Of a stretch of DNA of 64,000 bases, positions 53,311-62,456 are shown piece by piece. Under the pieces are notes generated by a model that did not search any database, was not told the DNA's origin, and saw nothing but the letters and a program-made list of their open reading frames with translations. The position numbers and the translations under genes were made by a program. The DNA is from Glutamicibacter mishrai. GTDB lineage: Bacteria; Actinomycetota; Actinomycetes; Actinomycetales; Micrococcaceae. Numbering within the stretch: the first letter of the stretch is position 1; every line of letters starts with the position of its first letter. The DNA lies in the NCBI RefSeq assembly GCF_012221945.1, contig NZ_CP032549.1, forward strand, positions 682,001 through 746,000. Reading direction: 5' to 3'.

Positions 53311-54630
53311 ATGTCTCAGACCTCCAACCGCGACGCTCTCCCCAATCCCCTGGATCCAGAAGAGACCATGAGCCGCGATGAAATTGAAGCCATCCAGCTT
53401 GAACGGCTGAAGGAAACCCTTCACCACGCCTACACCAACGTCCCGCATTACAAAGAAAAATACGATGCGGCAGGAGTCCACCCCGAGGATCTCAAGGAAC
53501 TGGGCGACCTTGCGCTGTTCCCGTTCACGGACAAAGAAGATCTGCGCAAGACCTATCCTTTTGGCATGTTCGCCGTGCCGCAGCACGAGGTCTCCCGAAT
53601 CCATGCGTCCTCCGGCACGACCGGAAAGCCTACTGTTGTCGGCTATACCCAGCAGGACCTGGCCGACTGGGCCAAGCTCGGCGCACGATGCCTGCGGCTA
53701 TCCGGCGTGAAGCCTGGCTGGAAGGTGCACAACGCCTACGGCTACGGCTTGTTCACCGGCGGGTTGGGAGCCCACGCTGCTGCGGAACATCTTGGTGCAA
53801 CGGTCATCCCCATGTCCGGAGGGCAAACCGATAAGCAGATTTCACTGATCCAGGACTTCGCCCCCGATGCGATCCTGTGCACCCCGACCTACCTGCTGAC
53901 CATCGGCGATGCCATGCAGCGCAAGGGCCTCGATCCGCGCAGCACGTCGCTGAAGGTCGCTGTTCTCGGCGCCGAACCATGGACCGAAGAAATGCGCCAT
54001 GAACTCGAAGAGATGTTCAATATCGATGCTTGCGATATCTACGGACTCTCAGAGGTCATGGGCCCAGGCGTAGCCGGCGAATCCAATGAACGCAAAGATG
54101 GAAGCCACATCTGGGAAGACCATTTCCGACCCGAAATCATCGACGCCTTCGATTCGAGCAAGGTCCTGGGCGATGGAGAACATGGCGAACTGGTCTTCAC
54201 CTCGCTGACCAAGCAAGCCCTGCCAATCATCCGCTACCGGACCCATGACCTGACACGCCTGATGCCTGGCAGCGTCCGCCCGGGACACCGCCGGATGGGC
54301 CGCATCACCGGGCGCAGCGATGACATGATCATTCTGCGCGGAGTCAATCTCTTCCCCAGCCAGATCGAAGAGCTGATTCTCAAGGTTCCAGGCCTCTCTC
54401 CTCACTTCCAGCTCATCCTTTCGCGCCCCGACCGCATGGATCAACTGGCAGTGAAAGTCGAACGCCGCATGGATGCGACGGCCGAGCAGGCTGAACACGC
54501 AGGGAAGGAACTGGCCAAGCTCATCAAGATCCACATCGGCTCGTCCTGCGCCATCGATGTCGTTGAGCCCGAGTCGCTGGAGCGATCAATGGGCAAGCTC
54601 AAGCGAATCTATGATCTGCGTAATCAGTAA
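53311..54630 (+). CDS. paaK: Phenylacetate-CoA ligase PaaK
   Basis: 439-aa AMP-forming ligase activating phenylacetate to phenylacetyl-CoA, the first pathway step. Motifs: ASSGTTGKPTVVGYT (P-loop), NAYGYGLFTGGLGAHAAAE, DIYGLSEVMGPGVAGE and GRSDDMIILRGVNLFPSQIEE. The length is normal. It lies 37 bases after paaI and 32 bases before the TetR regulator gene. Confidence 0.96.
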   Translation: MSQTSNRDALPNPLDPEETMSRDEIEAIQLERLKETLHHAYTNVPHYKEKYDAAGVHPEDLKELGDLALFPFTDKEDLRKTYPFGMFAVPQHEVSRIHASSGTTGKPTVVGYTQQDLADWAKLGARCLRLSGVKPGWKVHNAYGYGLFTGGLGAHAAAEHLGATVIPMSGGQTDKQISLIQDFAPDAILCTPTYLLTIGDAMQRKGLDPRSTSLKVAVLGAEPWTEEMRHELEEMFNIDACDIYGLSEVMGPGVAGESNERKDGSHIWEDHFRPEIIDAFDSSKVLGDGEHGELVFTSLTKQALPIIRYRTHDLTRLMPGSVRPGHRRMGRITGRSDDMIILRGVNLFPSQIEELILKVPGLSPHFQLILSRPDRMDQLAVKVERRMDATAEQAEHAGKELAKLIKIHIGSSCAIDVVEPESLERSMGKLKRIYDLRNQ

Positions 54631-54662
54631 TATGCGCAGGGACATGGAATAATCGACTCATC

Positions 54663-55280
54663 ATGGACACAACCGACACTGCCAGCCGCCCGGTGAAACG
54701 CGGGCGCCCCGGGTACGACCAGGAAACCGTACTGAGAATTGCCGTCGAGGCATTCAACGAATACGGCTACGACGCGACCTCCATGGGCAAGCTTGCCGAC
54801 CGCTTGGGGATCAGCAAGTCCGCGATCTACCACCACGTGCCTTCCAAGGAGGACTTGCTGCGCCTCGCCTTGGACGAAGCACTCTTCCCCTTGGAAGCGG
54901 TTATCACCGAAGTGCGCACGCACGAGGGCAGTGCCGACGAGCGTTTGGAGTTCTTCTTGCGCTCAACCATCCGCATCCTGATCGAAAAGCGCCCCTACGT
55001 GACCTTGCTGCTGCGCTTGCGTGGCAACACCGAATTGGAGCGCCAAGCGCTGGAACGGCGCCGCGCCATGGACCGCCAGCTCGCTGAGTTGGTCACGTCC
55101 GCGCAAAGCGACGGGAAGCTTCGCGATGACCTGGAGCCCCGCGCCACGGCCCGACTTTTGTTCGGCATGATCAACTCGGTAGTGGATTGGTACCGGGTTG
55201 ATGGCCCACTGGAGGCTTCGGCGCTGGAAGAACAAGCGGTTTCACTGCTCTTCCATGGCCTGCACACCGTGGTGAAGTAG
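54663..55280 (+). CDS. TetR-family regulator, probable PaaR
   Basis: 205-aa TetR-type repressor: N-terminal helix-turn-helix in EYGYDATSMGKLADRLGISKSAIYHHVPSKEDLLRLA, a C-terminal ligand domain typical of the PaaR/AcrR group. It follows paaK in the same operon, which with the repeated operators at 46348, 52792 and 60506 suggests that it represses the paa units and responds to phenylacetyl-CoA (inference). A perfect terminator follows. Confidence 0.85.
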   Translation: MDTTDTASRPVKRGRPGYDQETVLRIAVEAFNEYGYDATSMGKLADRLGISKSAIYHHVPSKEDLLRLALDEALFPLEAVITEVRTHEGSADERLEFFLRSTIRILIEKRPYVTLLLRLRGNTELERQALERRRAMDRQLAELVTSAQSDGKLRDDLEPRATARLLFGMINSVVDWYRVDGPLEASALEEQAVSLLFHGLHTVVK

Positions 55281-55298
55281 CCGCATTCATTTGCCATT

Positions 55299-55335
55299 AT
55301 TGAGGCTCCCTGCTTTTTGAGCAGGGAGCCTCAAT
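55299..55335 (+). terminator. Terminator after the TetR gene
   Basis: ATTGAGGCTCCCTGCT and AGCAGGGAGCCTCAAT form a perfect 16-bp stem with a five-base T-rich loop; no downstream T run. Confidence 0.85.
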
Positions 55336-55433
55336 GCGTTGATGCGAAATAAACGCTTGGTCGCTGTGGCGCATCCAACCTTTGGGAATTTACGGACTCA
55401 CAGGAATCACCGTTAGCATCTAAGGGGTGCCTT

Positions 55434-56213
55434 GTGCACCTGTCGTTGCCAATCGATCGAGTGAAGAGCACCGTGGATTCCTTCTTAGAAACCCTGTTCA
55501 TGGCTACTGCAGACAGCGGTAGTTCCTATGTCCAGATCCTGCTGTCAGCCGCTAGCATGCTGCTAGTTTTCGTCTCCGCAATCCTTCTTGGGCACCGCAA
55601 TGATTTGGGTTGGTGGACGCTGATCCTCTCGGTTTTCGTAGGCCCCATGATCTCCGCGTTGCAGTATGACCTGCTGGGCCTGATCTACGCGATCCCGCTG
55701 CTGCTCCTGCCGATTTTCGGCCTATGGCGTTTTTCGCAGTTCAAGCTCAACGGCAAGTTCACTCGCGAAGTGACCAAGACCCCGGTCACCCTCTGGTCTG
55801 CCGTGGGCATGGTTGTCGGCTTGATCCTGCTGGTGGCCTTGCGCTTCGGCCCATTCCTCTTCAACTCCGGATTCTTGACCGCCACCCCGGAAGTCTGGGT
55901 GATGTATTTCGCTGACGCCGCCATTTTCGCTTCCTTCGTCATGATTGCGCGCGGCGTGCGCGAAGGCTGGCTGCTGCTGGCTGTAGCAGCCATCGCTGAC
56001 CTGGTGGTGTACTTCTTGATTTCGCCAATGCTGGGCATGCTTGGCCTCTACGTCTTCATCGCCCTGGCCGCCGCGTACGGCTACTTCCTGTGGCGCAGCC
56101 TTCCTGCCCAGGCTGCCGAGCCGGTGCAGATCGAGCTGGACGAGGAAGAGCTGGCCTTGCAAAAAGCCAAGCAGGCAACCTTGGACAAGCTGAATGCCAA
56201 AACCGAAAAGTAG
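55434..56213 (+). CDS. Multi-pass membrane protein, PnuC-like
   Basis: 259 aa with about seven membrane helices and a charged C-terminal tail (ELDEEELALQKAKQATLDKLNAK). The region GHRNDLGWWTLILSVFV...LLGLIYAIPLLLLPIFGLWRF resembles nicotinamide riboside transporters (PnuC), including the GWW segment. The family call is tentative; no NAD-salvage genes are nearby. The start is GTG with AGGGG eight bases upstream. Confidence 0.6.
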   Translation: MHLSLPIDRVKSTVDSFLETLFMATADSGSSYVQILLSAASMLLVFVSAILLGHRNDLGWWTLILSVFVGPMISALQYDLLGLIYAIPLLLLPIFGLWRFSQFKLNGKFTREVTKTPVTLWSAVGMVVGLILLVALRFGPFLFNSGFLTATPEVWVMYFADAAIFASFVMIARGVREGWLLLAVAAIADLVVYFLISPMLGMLGLYVFIALAAAYGYFLWRSLPAQAAEPVQIELDEEELALQKAKQATLDKLNAKTEK

Positions 56214-56224
56214 CTGAACCTAGA

Positions 56225-56266
56225 ATGATCCCGCCCCAGTGTGAACTGGGGCGGGATCATTTTTTA
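56225..56266. terminator. Bidirectional terminator
   Basis: ATGATCCCGCCCCAGT and ACTGGGGCGGGATCAT form a perfect 16-bp stem with a GTGA loop and TTTTTT on the plus side, between convergent genes. Confidence 0.94.
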
Positions 56267-56269
56267 TGG

Positions 56270-58045
56270 CTAATTGCGCCAGCTGTCGTTCAGGTTCAGG
56301 GAACCGTCCGCATTCACGGTCGCGATGCGGTTGGCCCCGGATTCCCACGTGGCATTGCCGCTCTGGTCGTACTTGACGTACTTATATTCGAACTGCGTTC
56401 CTGCCGGAAGGTCCACCGTTCCGCTCCAGCTCGGGTAGCTGGCAGCTGATAGCTGTGGCGCCTTGGCCGGATCCCAGCTGCCTAGTTCCGGCTGGTTGCC
56501 GACGATGCGGATGTTCTGCCCCATGACGGTTTGGGCGGTGACTGCGACGCGGACATCAGCGGTGTCCTCGACCGGATCCGGCGTTCCTGATCCGCCATCG
56601 GATACGGCACCGATGTGCAGGGCCATGGCACCGTAGGCAGGCAGTGTCGCGGTGAACTTGCCGTCGGCACCCACAGTGATGGTCTTCGAGCAATCGCCTC
56701 CGGCCACCACATCACAATAGGTGCCAGCGGCCAGCGAGCTGGTGTATTCGCGGGTGGTTGCCGCCGAGGTGTTGTTGATGGCTACGAAGCCCTTATTGCC
56801 GCGGCCGTATGCGATCTGGTTGCCGCCATCGTCCCACCAATTGCTGACAGCCGCGTCGCCGACGGCGTTGTTGAAGCCCACCATTCCGGTGATTTCATCT
56901 TGCCGCTGTTCGCAGGTCCAGGCGGAGGAGTCGCAGCTGGCATTGGGTACCGATGCGTCGCTGGCGCCAGGAGCCCCCGCTTCCTTGTCGGTGAACGTGA
57001 ATCCGGAATACACGGTGGGCGATCCGTAAGGCCAGGAGAGCATGAAAACATTGGCCAGCAGGTACTTGGCGCCCCACTTGTAGTTCATGGATTCGCCGTT
57101 GCGTTCGGTGTCGTGGTTGGTGACAAAAACCCCGGCCCGGTCGCTGGTGAGCTTGCCGTCGCCGATGAAGCGCAAGTTGGCGATTTGCGCGTCGAAATCA
57201 TGCTTGAGCTGCCGCGAATAGTCGAATTCGTGCGAGTCGCCGCTGCCGAGGTATTCGCTCTCCTGGATCGGTTCACCCGACGCCCCGATCACCTCGTGGA
57301 CCCAGTACACGCCGGGGTTCTTCATCTTGGATTTGATGCCTTCGAGGTCCGTTGCGGGGATGTGCTTCGAGGCATCGATGCGGAATCCTGATACCCCAAG
57401 CGAGACGAGGTCATCGAGATAGTCGGCGATGTTTTGCTGGACGTAGCTGCTGGAGGTTTTCAGATCCTGCAAGCCCACGAGGCGGCAGTGCTGCACTTGC
57501 CAGCGGTCGGCATAGTTGGTGATGTTGGTGCGGCAATCGTTGAAGTCCTGGGCCGAATACTCTGGGAAGTTGTCATCGGAGAAAGCCGAGCCTGCGGTTC
57601 CAGTACCGGTCTGCCCGGCTCCGGTCATGTGATTGACCACGGCGTCTGCGATCACTTTCACGCCTGCATCGTTGCAGCTTTTGACCATGGCGGAGAATTC
57701 CTCGCGGTTGCCCAGTTTCGAGTCAACCTTGTAGCTCACCGGCTGGTACGAGGTCCACCATGCAGTGCCGCGCAGGTGCTCAGCTGGAGGCGAGACCTGG
57801 ACGTAGCCATATCCTGCTGGACCGATGCTGGACTCGCATTCCTGGGCTACCGAATTCCAGTTCCATTGGAACAGGTTGAGGATGACATCCTTTCCGTCGT
57901 TGGATGGGGTGGCGGCTTGGGCGGGTGCCGCGAACAACGGTGCGGCGAGCAGGGCGAGCGAGGCGCCGAGTGCTGCCACCGGCTTCACCGTCCTGGCTCC
58001 GTGCCGGCGTTGTGTTGATTTGGCGCGTGATGGCAAAAGTCCCAC
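56270..58045 (-). CDS. Secreted alpha-amylase (GH13) with starch-binding domain
   Basis: 591-aa extracellular alpha-amylase. A Sec signal with a long basic start ends at APAQA-A. GH13 regions: I DAVVNH, II GFRIDASKH (catalytic Asp), III HEVIG (catalytic Glu), IV FVTNHDTER (transition-state Asp). A beta C-domain follows, then a linker (GGSGTPDPVEDT) and a C-terminal CBM20-type domain (GQNIRIVGNQPELGSWDPAKAPQLS). The start is GTG with AAAGGAG eight bases upstream. Two cre-like operators upstream suggest LacI-family control by maltose or general catabolite regulation. Confidence 0.95.
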   Translation of the reverse strand: MGLLPSRAKSTQRRHGARTVKPVAALGASLALLAAPLFAAPAQAATPSNDGKDVILNLFQWNWNSVAQECESSIGPAGYGYVQVSPPAEHLRGTAWWTSYQPVSYKVDSKLGNREEFSAMVKSCNDAGVKVIADAVVNHMTGAGQTGTGTAGSAFSDDNFPEYSAQDFNDCRTNITNYADRWQVQHCRLVGLQDLKTSSSYVQQNIADYLDDLVSLGVSGFRIDASKHIPATDLEGIKSKMKNPGVYWVHEVIGASGEPIQESEYLGSGDSHEFDYSRQLKHDFDAQIANLRFIGDGKLTSDRAGVFVTNHDTERNGESMNYKWGAKYLLANVFMLSWPYGSPTVYSGFTFTDKEAGAPGASDASVPNASCDSSAWTCEQRQDEITGMVGFNNAVGDAAVSNWWDDGGNQIAYGRGNKGFVAINNTSAATTREYTSSLAAGTYCDVVAGGDCSKTITVGADGKFTATLPAYGAMALHIGAVSDGGSGTPDPVEDTADVRVAVTAQTVMGQNIRIVGNQPELGSWDPAKAPQLSAASYPSWSGTVDLPAGTQFEYKYVKYDQSGNATWESGANRIATVNADGSLNLNDSWRN

Positions 58046-58150
58046 AGAAAAACTCCTTTGTTGTGATGATCGGGCTGCGATAGCTCGACGCGACAGCGTC
58101 GGGATCGCTTAACCACACGTTCCCCATCAACGCGTGACCTGCGACACAAC

Positions 58151-58164
58151 TGTAAGCGTTTTCT
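58151..58164. promoter_or_regulatory. cre-like LacI-family operator 1 of the amylase gene
   Basis: TGTAAGCGTTTTCT matches the TGnAAnCGnTTnCA pattern except for the last base. It lies about 105 bases upstream of the amylase start. Confidence 0.6.
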
Positions 58165-58269
58165 TAGCTCTTTCCAATAAGTAAATTTCTGTAAATACGT
58201 TAAACCCGCGAAACTGTCCGGGTAAATTGTCCTAAAATTTTTTCACTCCACGCCGAATCTTGCCAAAAT

Positions 58270-58283
58270 TGGAAACGCTTTCA
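58270..58283. promoter_or_regulatory. cre-like LacI-family operator 2 of the amylase gene
   Basis: TGGAAACGCTTTCA is a perfect fit to TGnAAnCGnTTnCA. It is about 119 bp from operator 1, roughly 11 helical turns, a distance that would allow looping. Confidence 0.72.
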
Positions 58284-58325
58284 TAAATATCCGGCGAAGC
58301 TGTCCTGGCTCCGAGCACGCAAAAT

Positions 58326-58354
58326 GGTGGATGCCGTGGTTGACGGCATCCACC
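58326..58354 (-). terminator. paaZ terminator
   Basis: GGTGGATGCCGT and ACGGCATCCACC form a 12-bp stem with a five-base loop; the minus strand continues ATTTTG. Confidence 0.82.
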
Positions 58355-58371
58355 CTTGCTGAAGTTGCGTT

Positions 58372-60495
58372 TTAGCCTTCGAAGTTGGCGTAGGTGAGGT
58401 TTTCTTTCTCCACCAAGGTCAGGACATCGTAGGTCGCGACAATCTCATCATTCTGGTTGTGCAAGATCGCATCCCATGCGACCTCGCCATATTCATCGGT
58501 GACTCGCGGAGTGATTTTCTTGGCCGTCAGGGTCACGCGGATTGAATCTCCGGCAGCCACCGGGGTGATGAAGCGCAGGGATTCCAATCCGTAGTTGGCT
58601 AGCACTGGCCCCGGCGCTGGCTCTACGAAGAGGCCGGCAGCCCACGACACGAGCAGGTACCCGTGGGCGACGATTCCCGGGAAGAACGGGTTCGCTTCGG
58701 CCGCCTTTGCATCGGTGTGGGCGTAGAAGGTGTCGCCAGTTTTCTTGGCGAATTCGCTGATTTCTTCAAGGTCCACTACGCGCAGATCAGAGGCGAAGCC
58801 ATCGCCTACTTGCAGCTCGGCCAGCGACTTGCGGAACGGGTGCGCGTATTGCTCCTGGCCGCCGAACTTTTCGCTTCCGGCCAGGCGCTGTTCAGCGCCG
58901 GCATGCCATACGCCGCTGAGCGCAGTGAGCATATTCGGCGAGCCCTGAACCGCGGTGCGCTGCATATGGTGCTTCACCGATCGGATTCCTCCCAGCTCCT
59001 CGCCGCCGCCGGCGCGCCCTGGGCCACCATGGACCAGGTGTGGAACTGGTGAACCGTGACCGGTCGTTGATCGCGCGGTTTCCCGGTTCAGGATGTGCAC
59101 GCGGCCATGATGGGCGGCGATCCCCAGGGCTAGTGAACGCACGGTGTCGGCGTCGTTGCTGCACACGGTGGCTACCAGCGAGCCTGCCCCCATGGCGGCC
59201 AGCTGTACGGCTTCGTCAAGATTGTCGTAGCCGATGACGGAGCTGACCGGTCCGAAAGCCTCGCGGGAGTGCACAAGCGGGTTGCGGGCATCGGCCCATC
59301 GCAGAACCACCGGTGACATGAAGGCACCGGATTCGGCCACGGCGTCGCGTTCGGGTGCCACGCGTACGGCTGGGGCATCCAGGCGGCCATAGGCCAGCTC
59401 GCCACCAGCGTCAATCATGTCCTGCACTGCAGCACGGACATCAGCCAGCTGTTCCAGGGAAGCCAAGGCGCCCATGGTCACGCCCTCGACGCGCGGGTCG
59501 CCAATGACTACCCGCTGCTCGATTCGCTGGCCGATGGCGGCAATGACCGGCTCCACCAGGTGGGAAGGCACGATATTGCGGCGGATCGCGGTGCACTTCT
59601 GGCCGGCCTTGGAGGTCATCTCGGTGACGACGACCTTGACGAAGGCCTCGAATTCCGCTGTTCCCTCCTCTGCGTCAGGGCCGAGGATGGCCGCGTTCAG
59701 GGAGTCGGTTTCTGCTGCGAAGCGCACTCCCCCGTCGATGACATTTGGATGGGACTTCAGCTTGCTGGCCGTGGCGGCCGAGCCGGTGAAGGCGAACATG
59801 TCACGGTAGTCGAGGTGGTCCATCAGGTCGCGGGCTGATCCCGAGAGAAGCTGCAGGGACCCTTCGGGAAGGATGCCTGATTCCAGCATCATCCTCACGG
59901 CTGCCTCGGTGAGGTAGCCCGTTGGAGTCGCTGGCTTGACGATGGTGGGAACACCAGCGATAAACGCCGGGGCAAACTTTTCGAGCATGCCCCATACCGG
60001 GAAGTTGAACGCGTTGACCTGCACCACGACACCACTCATTGCGGTGTAGATATGCGTGCCGATAAAAGAGCCGTCTTTGCTCAGCGGTTCCGTTGGCCCG
60101 TCCAGGATGACATTGCTATTGGGAAGTTCACGGCGGCCCTTGGATGAGAATGTGAACAGAACGCCGATTCCGCCATCGATATCCACCATGGAATCGATTT
60201 TGGTGGCACCGGTTTTGAAGGAGATCTCGTAAAGGTCCTTGCGTCGCTCGTTCAGATACAGCGCGAGTTCCTTGAGCTTGAGTGCGCGCTCATGCAAGGA
60301 GAGCTTGGCCAGCTCCTGATGCCCGGTGCCACGACCATAGTCCACCGCCGCTGCAACATCCAGCTTGTCATTGGTGACAGCGGCTAGAAGTTCTCCGGTG
60401 TTGGCGTCGCGGACTTCTGTTCCGCCCTCGGACTGCGGGGTCCGCCATTCTCCGGCGATAAAGCTGGGTACCACGCTGATCTGTTTTGTCGACAT
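58372..60495 (-). CDS. paaZ: Bifunctional oxepin-CoA hydrolase/aldehyde dehydrogenase PaaZ
   Basis: About 707 aa. The N-terminal aldehyde-dehydrogenase domain ([33 protein letters not shown], catalytic region [16 protein letters not shown]) is followed by [23 protein letters not shown] and a C-terminal MaoC-like hotdog hydratase domain ([27 protein letters not shown]). It opens the oxepin ring and oxidises the resulting aldehyde. Full length for the fused form. I start at the ATG of MSTKQISVV; a GTG two codons earlier is also plausible given the position of AGGAAGGAA. Confidence 0.95.
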   Translation of the reverse strand: MSTKQISVVPSFIAGEWRTPQSEGGTEVRDANTGELLAAVTNDKLDVAAAVDYGRGTGHQELAKLSLHERALKLKELALYLNERRKDLYEISFKTGATKIDSMVDIDGGIGVLFTFSSKGRRELPNSNVILDGPTEPLSKDGSFIGTHIYTAMSGVVVQVNAFNFPVWGMLEKFAPAFIAGVPTIVKPATPTGYLTEAAVRMMLESGILPEGSLQLLSGSARDLMDHLDYRDMFAFTGSAATASKLKSHPNVIDGGVRFAAETDSLNAAILGPDAEEGTAEFEAFVKVVVTEMTSKAGQKCTAIRRNIVPSHLVEPVIAAIGQRIEQRVVIGDPRVEGVTMGALASLEQLADVRAAVQDMIDAGGELAYGRLDAPAVRVAPERDAVAESGAFMSPVVLRWADARNPLVHSREAFGPVSSVIGYDNLDEAVQLAAMGAGSLVATVCSNDADTVRSLALGIAAHHGRVHILNRETARSTTGHGSPVPHLVHGGPGRAGGGEELGGIRSVKHHMQRTAVQGSPNMLTALSGVWHAGAEQRLAGSEKFGGQEQYAHPFRKSLAELQVGDGFASDLRVVDLEEISEFAKKTGDTFYAHTDAKAAEANPFFPGIVAHGYLLVSWAAGLFVEPAPGPVLANYGLESLRFITPVAAGDSIRVTLTAKKITPRVTDEYGEVAWDAILHNQNDEIVATYDVLTLVEKENLTYANFEG

Positions 60496-60505
60496 TGACA
60501 CAATT

Positions 60506-60527
60506 CCTTCCTGAACGGTCGGTCAGT
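60506..60527. promoter_or_regulatory. PaaR-type operator of paaZ
   Basis: On the minus strand ACTGACCG-AC-CG is followed by TTCAG; the 19 bases starting ATACTGACCG match the paaA operator at 17 positions. It lies 11 bases before the paaZ ATG and next to a TTAATACT -10-like box. Confidence 0.72.
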
Positions 60528-60610
60528 ATTAACATTAACCTTATCAGCAAGAGCGTGACCGGGAACACCTCAAATTGTTGTTCGCGAGAATTCTCCACCC
60601 CGCCCGCTAC

Positions 60611-61333
60611 TCAGGAATTCCGCGCGAGAACACCCAGGTGATCGAGACCCTCCTCGCTCATGCCCTGGGACAGCAGATATGAGTGGGCCGAACCAAGCCA
60701 TGCACAGAATTCCGACAGGGCCGTGGCTCTTTCTTGAATGATTTCCCGCAGCTCTTCATCACCCCGATAGCTCTCGTAGGGATGCTTTCGCGGCGAGACG
60801 CGATGCCATTCATTAATGCCCCGCACCGCCAGCTCATCATGGATGAGAATCTGATCCCGGGAACCTGCGAGATCCAGCAGCATGGTGGCAATCAAGCCAG
60901 AGCGATCGCGGCCTGCCGAACAGTGGATCACGGTTGAGCCTCGGGAGTTCGCCAAATTCTCGAAGACCGCACGCAGCTGGTCGCCGAATTCTTCGCACAC
61001 CAACCTGTACATGGCGGTGTGATTCATATATGGCACGGCAATCGATTCGAACCTCGGATTGCCGGGCGTCTCCAGCGGCAGGTTCACCAGTTCAATGCCG
61101 GAGAACGCTGCCTGGGGTACGGCGGGGTCATGCTCCCGCCGGCGGATCTCGTTGGGGTTGCGCAGGTCCACGACCTTGCTGACTCCGCCCTCGTGCATTT
61201 GCTGCCAGCCGCGGGCATTAAGCCACTCGTGGCGACCCATTCGATAAAAGGCTCCGCAAATATGCCGCGCATTCACGGATCCTTCCCATTCCAGATCTCC
61301 GCTTTGCTTTTGATAGTTCAGGCCCTGGCTCAT
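60611..61333 (-). CDS. Tyrosine/dual-specificity protein phosphatase
   Basis: 240-aa phosphatase of the Y_phosphatase3 type. The P-loop HCSAGRDRSG holds the catalytic Cys138 and Arg144 (CX5R). The N-terminal part NARHICGAFYRMGRHEWLNARGWQQM and VVDLRNPNE is typical of the family, which includes phosphatases with activity on Tyr-P and sometimes phosphoinositides. No signal peptide. It is divergent from a RIO-type kinase gene 140 bases away; a functional link between the two is only suggested by position. Confidence 0.9.
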   Translation of the reverse strand: MSQGLNYQKQSGDLEWEGSVNARHICGAFYRMGRHEWLNARGWQQMHEGGVSKVVDLRNPNEIRRREHDPAVPQAAFSGIELVNLPLETPGNPRFESIAVPYMNHTAMYRLVCEEFGDQLRAVFENLANSRGSTVIHCSAGRDRSGLIATMLLDLAGSRDQILIHDELAVRGINEWHRVSPRKHPYESYRGDEELREIIQERATALSEFCAWLGSAHSYLLSQGMSEEGLDHLGVLARNS

Positions 61334-61417
61334 TTACCCATTGCAACATATTGATTCTCTGTTGTAGAGTTCTACTCATTGGCAACTGCCAATCAGTCTA
61401 TTGAAGGAGGGGTAACG

Positions 61418-61516
61418 ATGATTGCTTACCGCCGTTCCCGGTCATTGATCTCTTTTTCTAAGGACTTATCCCCATGCATTTTCCTGCTGGAGAACCAACC
61501 ACCAGCTCACAGGTAA
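61418..61516 (+). CDS. Short upstream ORF before the RIO kinase (32 aa)
   Basis: ATG preceded by the strong ribosome site GAAGGAGGGG encodes MIAYRRSRSLISFSKDLSPC and 12 more residues, ending after overlapping the kinase start in a different frame by 43 bases. It is Arg/Ser-rich without known similarity. It may be a leader peptide that couples or delays kinase translation, or an unused frame; evidence is only the site strength and geometry. Confidence 0.35.
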   Translation: MIAYRRSRSLISFSKDLSPCIFLLENQPPAHR

Positions 61517-62376
61517 CCTCGTCCAACTTCGCTGACGCAGATACCAAGCTCAAATTCCGCAGGCACAAGCCCGTATGGAACGAATCATCCTCGGATGAGC
61601 CACCGGCTGGCCAGCGCTACTCCACCTGGCCGTTTATCGAAAAGGGCATGCGCGGGCCGCAGCCCTACCCGCTATGGCTGATTGAGGACGCCGGTGCCGT
61701 AGACACCGAATTAGGCATCCTCAAAACCGGCAAAGAAGGCGACGTCTTCCTGTTGGAACGAGCAACGCAGGAGCGCTCAAGCTTACTGGCCGCCAAACGC
61801 TATCGCTCCCGCGACCACCTGCAATTCAGCCGTTCGCAAGCTTATAGCGATGGCAGGTCTGCCCGGCGCTCGCGCGATAATCGAGCCATCAGCAACAATT
61901 CCGCCTACGGCCGGGACATCGCCGCTTTGCAGTGGGCCAACGCGGAATGGACCTACCTCTTGCGCTGTTACGAAGCCGGCATTCCGGTGCCGTATCCGGT
62001 ACAGATTGACGGCACCGAAATCCTCATGGAATTCATTGCCGACCCGGACAATTCGCTGGCGGCAGCACCCCGCCTGCAACAGCTTGCGCGCTTTGATCCA
62101 CGGCTTCCCGCACTATGGGATCAACTCACAGACGCCCTTGAGAAGTTCGCTGGATTGGGCATTGCCCATGGCGACCTGTCCGCCTACAACCTCCTGGTTT
62201 CCGGCGAGCGCCTAGTGGTCATCGATGTTCCGCAGTGCGTGGATCTGGCGGGCAATCCGCAAGGCATGGACTTCTTGCACCGCGACTGCGTCAATTTGTG
62301 CGAGTGGTTTGATTCCAAGGGGCTGTCACATGATCCAGATGAGCTCTTTGCTTCACTGCTAGGACATCTCTTCTAG
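61474..62376 (+). CDS. RIO-type serine/threonine protein kinase
   Basis: 300-aa RIO1-family kinase. Lys108 (AAKRYRS) is the ATP-contacting Lys, catalytic loop AHGDLSAYNLLV (Asp234, Asn239), metal-binding VVIDVPQCVD (Asp251). No membrane segment or sensor domain. The first 60 residues are polar and probably flexible. AAGGA lies eight bases before the ATG, but a stronger site upstream drives an overlapping short ORF. RIO kinases in bacteria have unknown targets; archaeal and eukaryotic relatives act in ribosome maturation. Confidence 0.9.
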   Translation: MHFPAGEPTTSSQVTSSNFADADTKLKFRRHKPVWNESSSDEPPAGQRYSTWPFIEKGMRGPQPYPLWLIEDAGAVDTELGILKTGKEGDVFLLERATQERSSLLAAKRYRSRDHLQFSRSQAYSDGRSARRSRDNRAISNNSAYGRDIAALQWANAEWTYLLRCYEAGIPVPYPVQIDGTEILMEFIADPDNSLAAAPRLQQLARFDPRLPALWDQLTDALEKFAGLGIAHGDLSAYNLLVSGERLVVIDVPQCVDLAGNPQGMDFLHRDCVNLCEWFDSKGLSHDPDELFASLLGHLF

Positions 62377-62386
62377 GATCCAGAGG

Positions 62387-62432
62387 GACAATGGCCTCCG
62401 CCAGTCATTCCTGACCGGCGGAGGCCATTGTC
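62387..62432. terminator. Bidirectional terminator
   Basis: GACAATGGCCTCCGCC and GGCGGAGGCCATTGTC form a perfect 16-bp stem with a 14-base loop, between convergent genes. Confidence 0.88.
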
Positions 62433-62456
62433 GCTGAAGGTTATATGGCGGGTTTC

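Larger units (their letters stand above)
58046..58371. other. Amylase/paaZ intergenic region
   Basis: 326 bases hold the amylase promoter region with two cre-like sites and the stem-loop that ends the paaZ transcript. I see no gene here. Confidence 0.6.
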
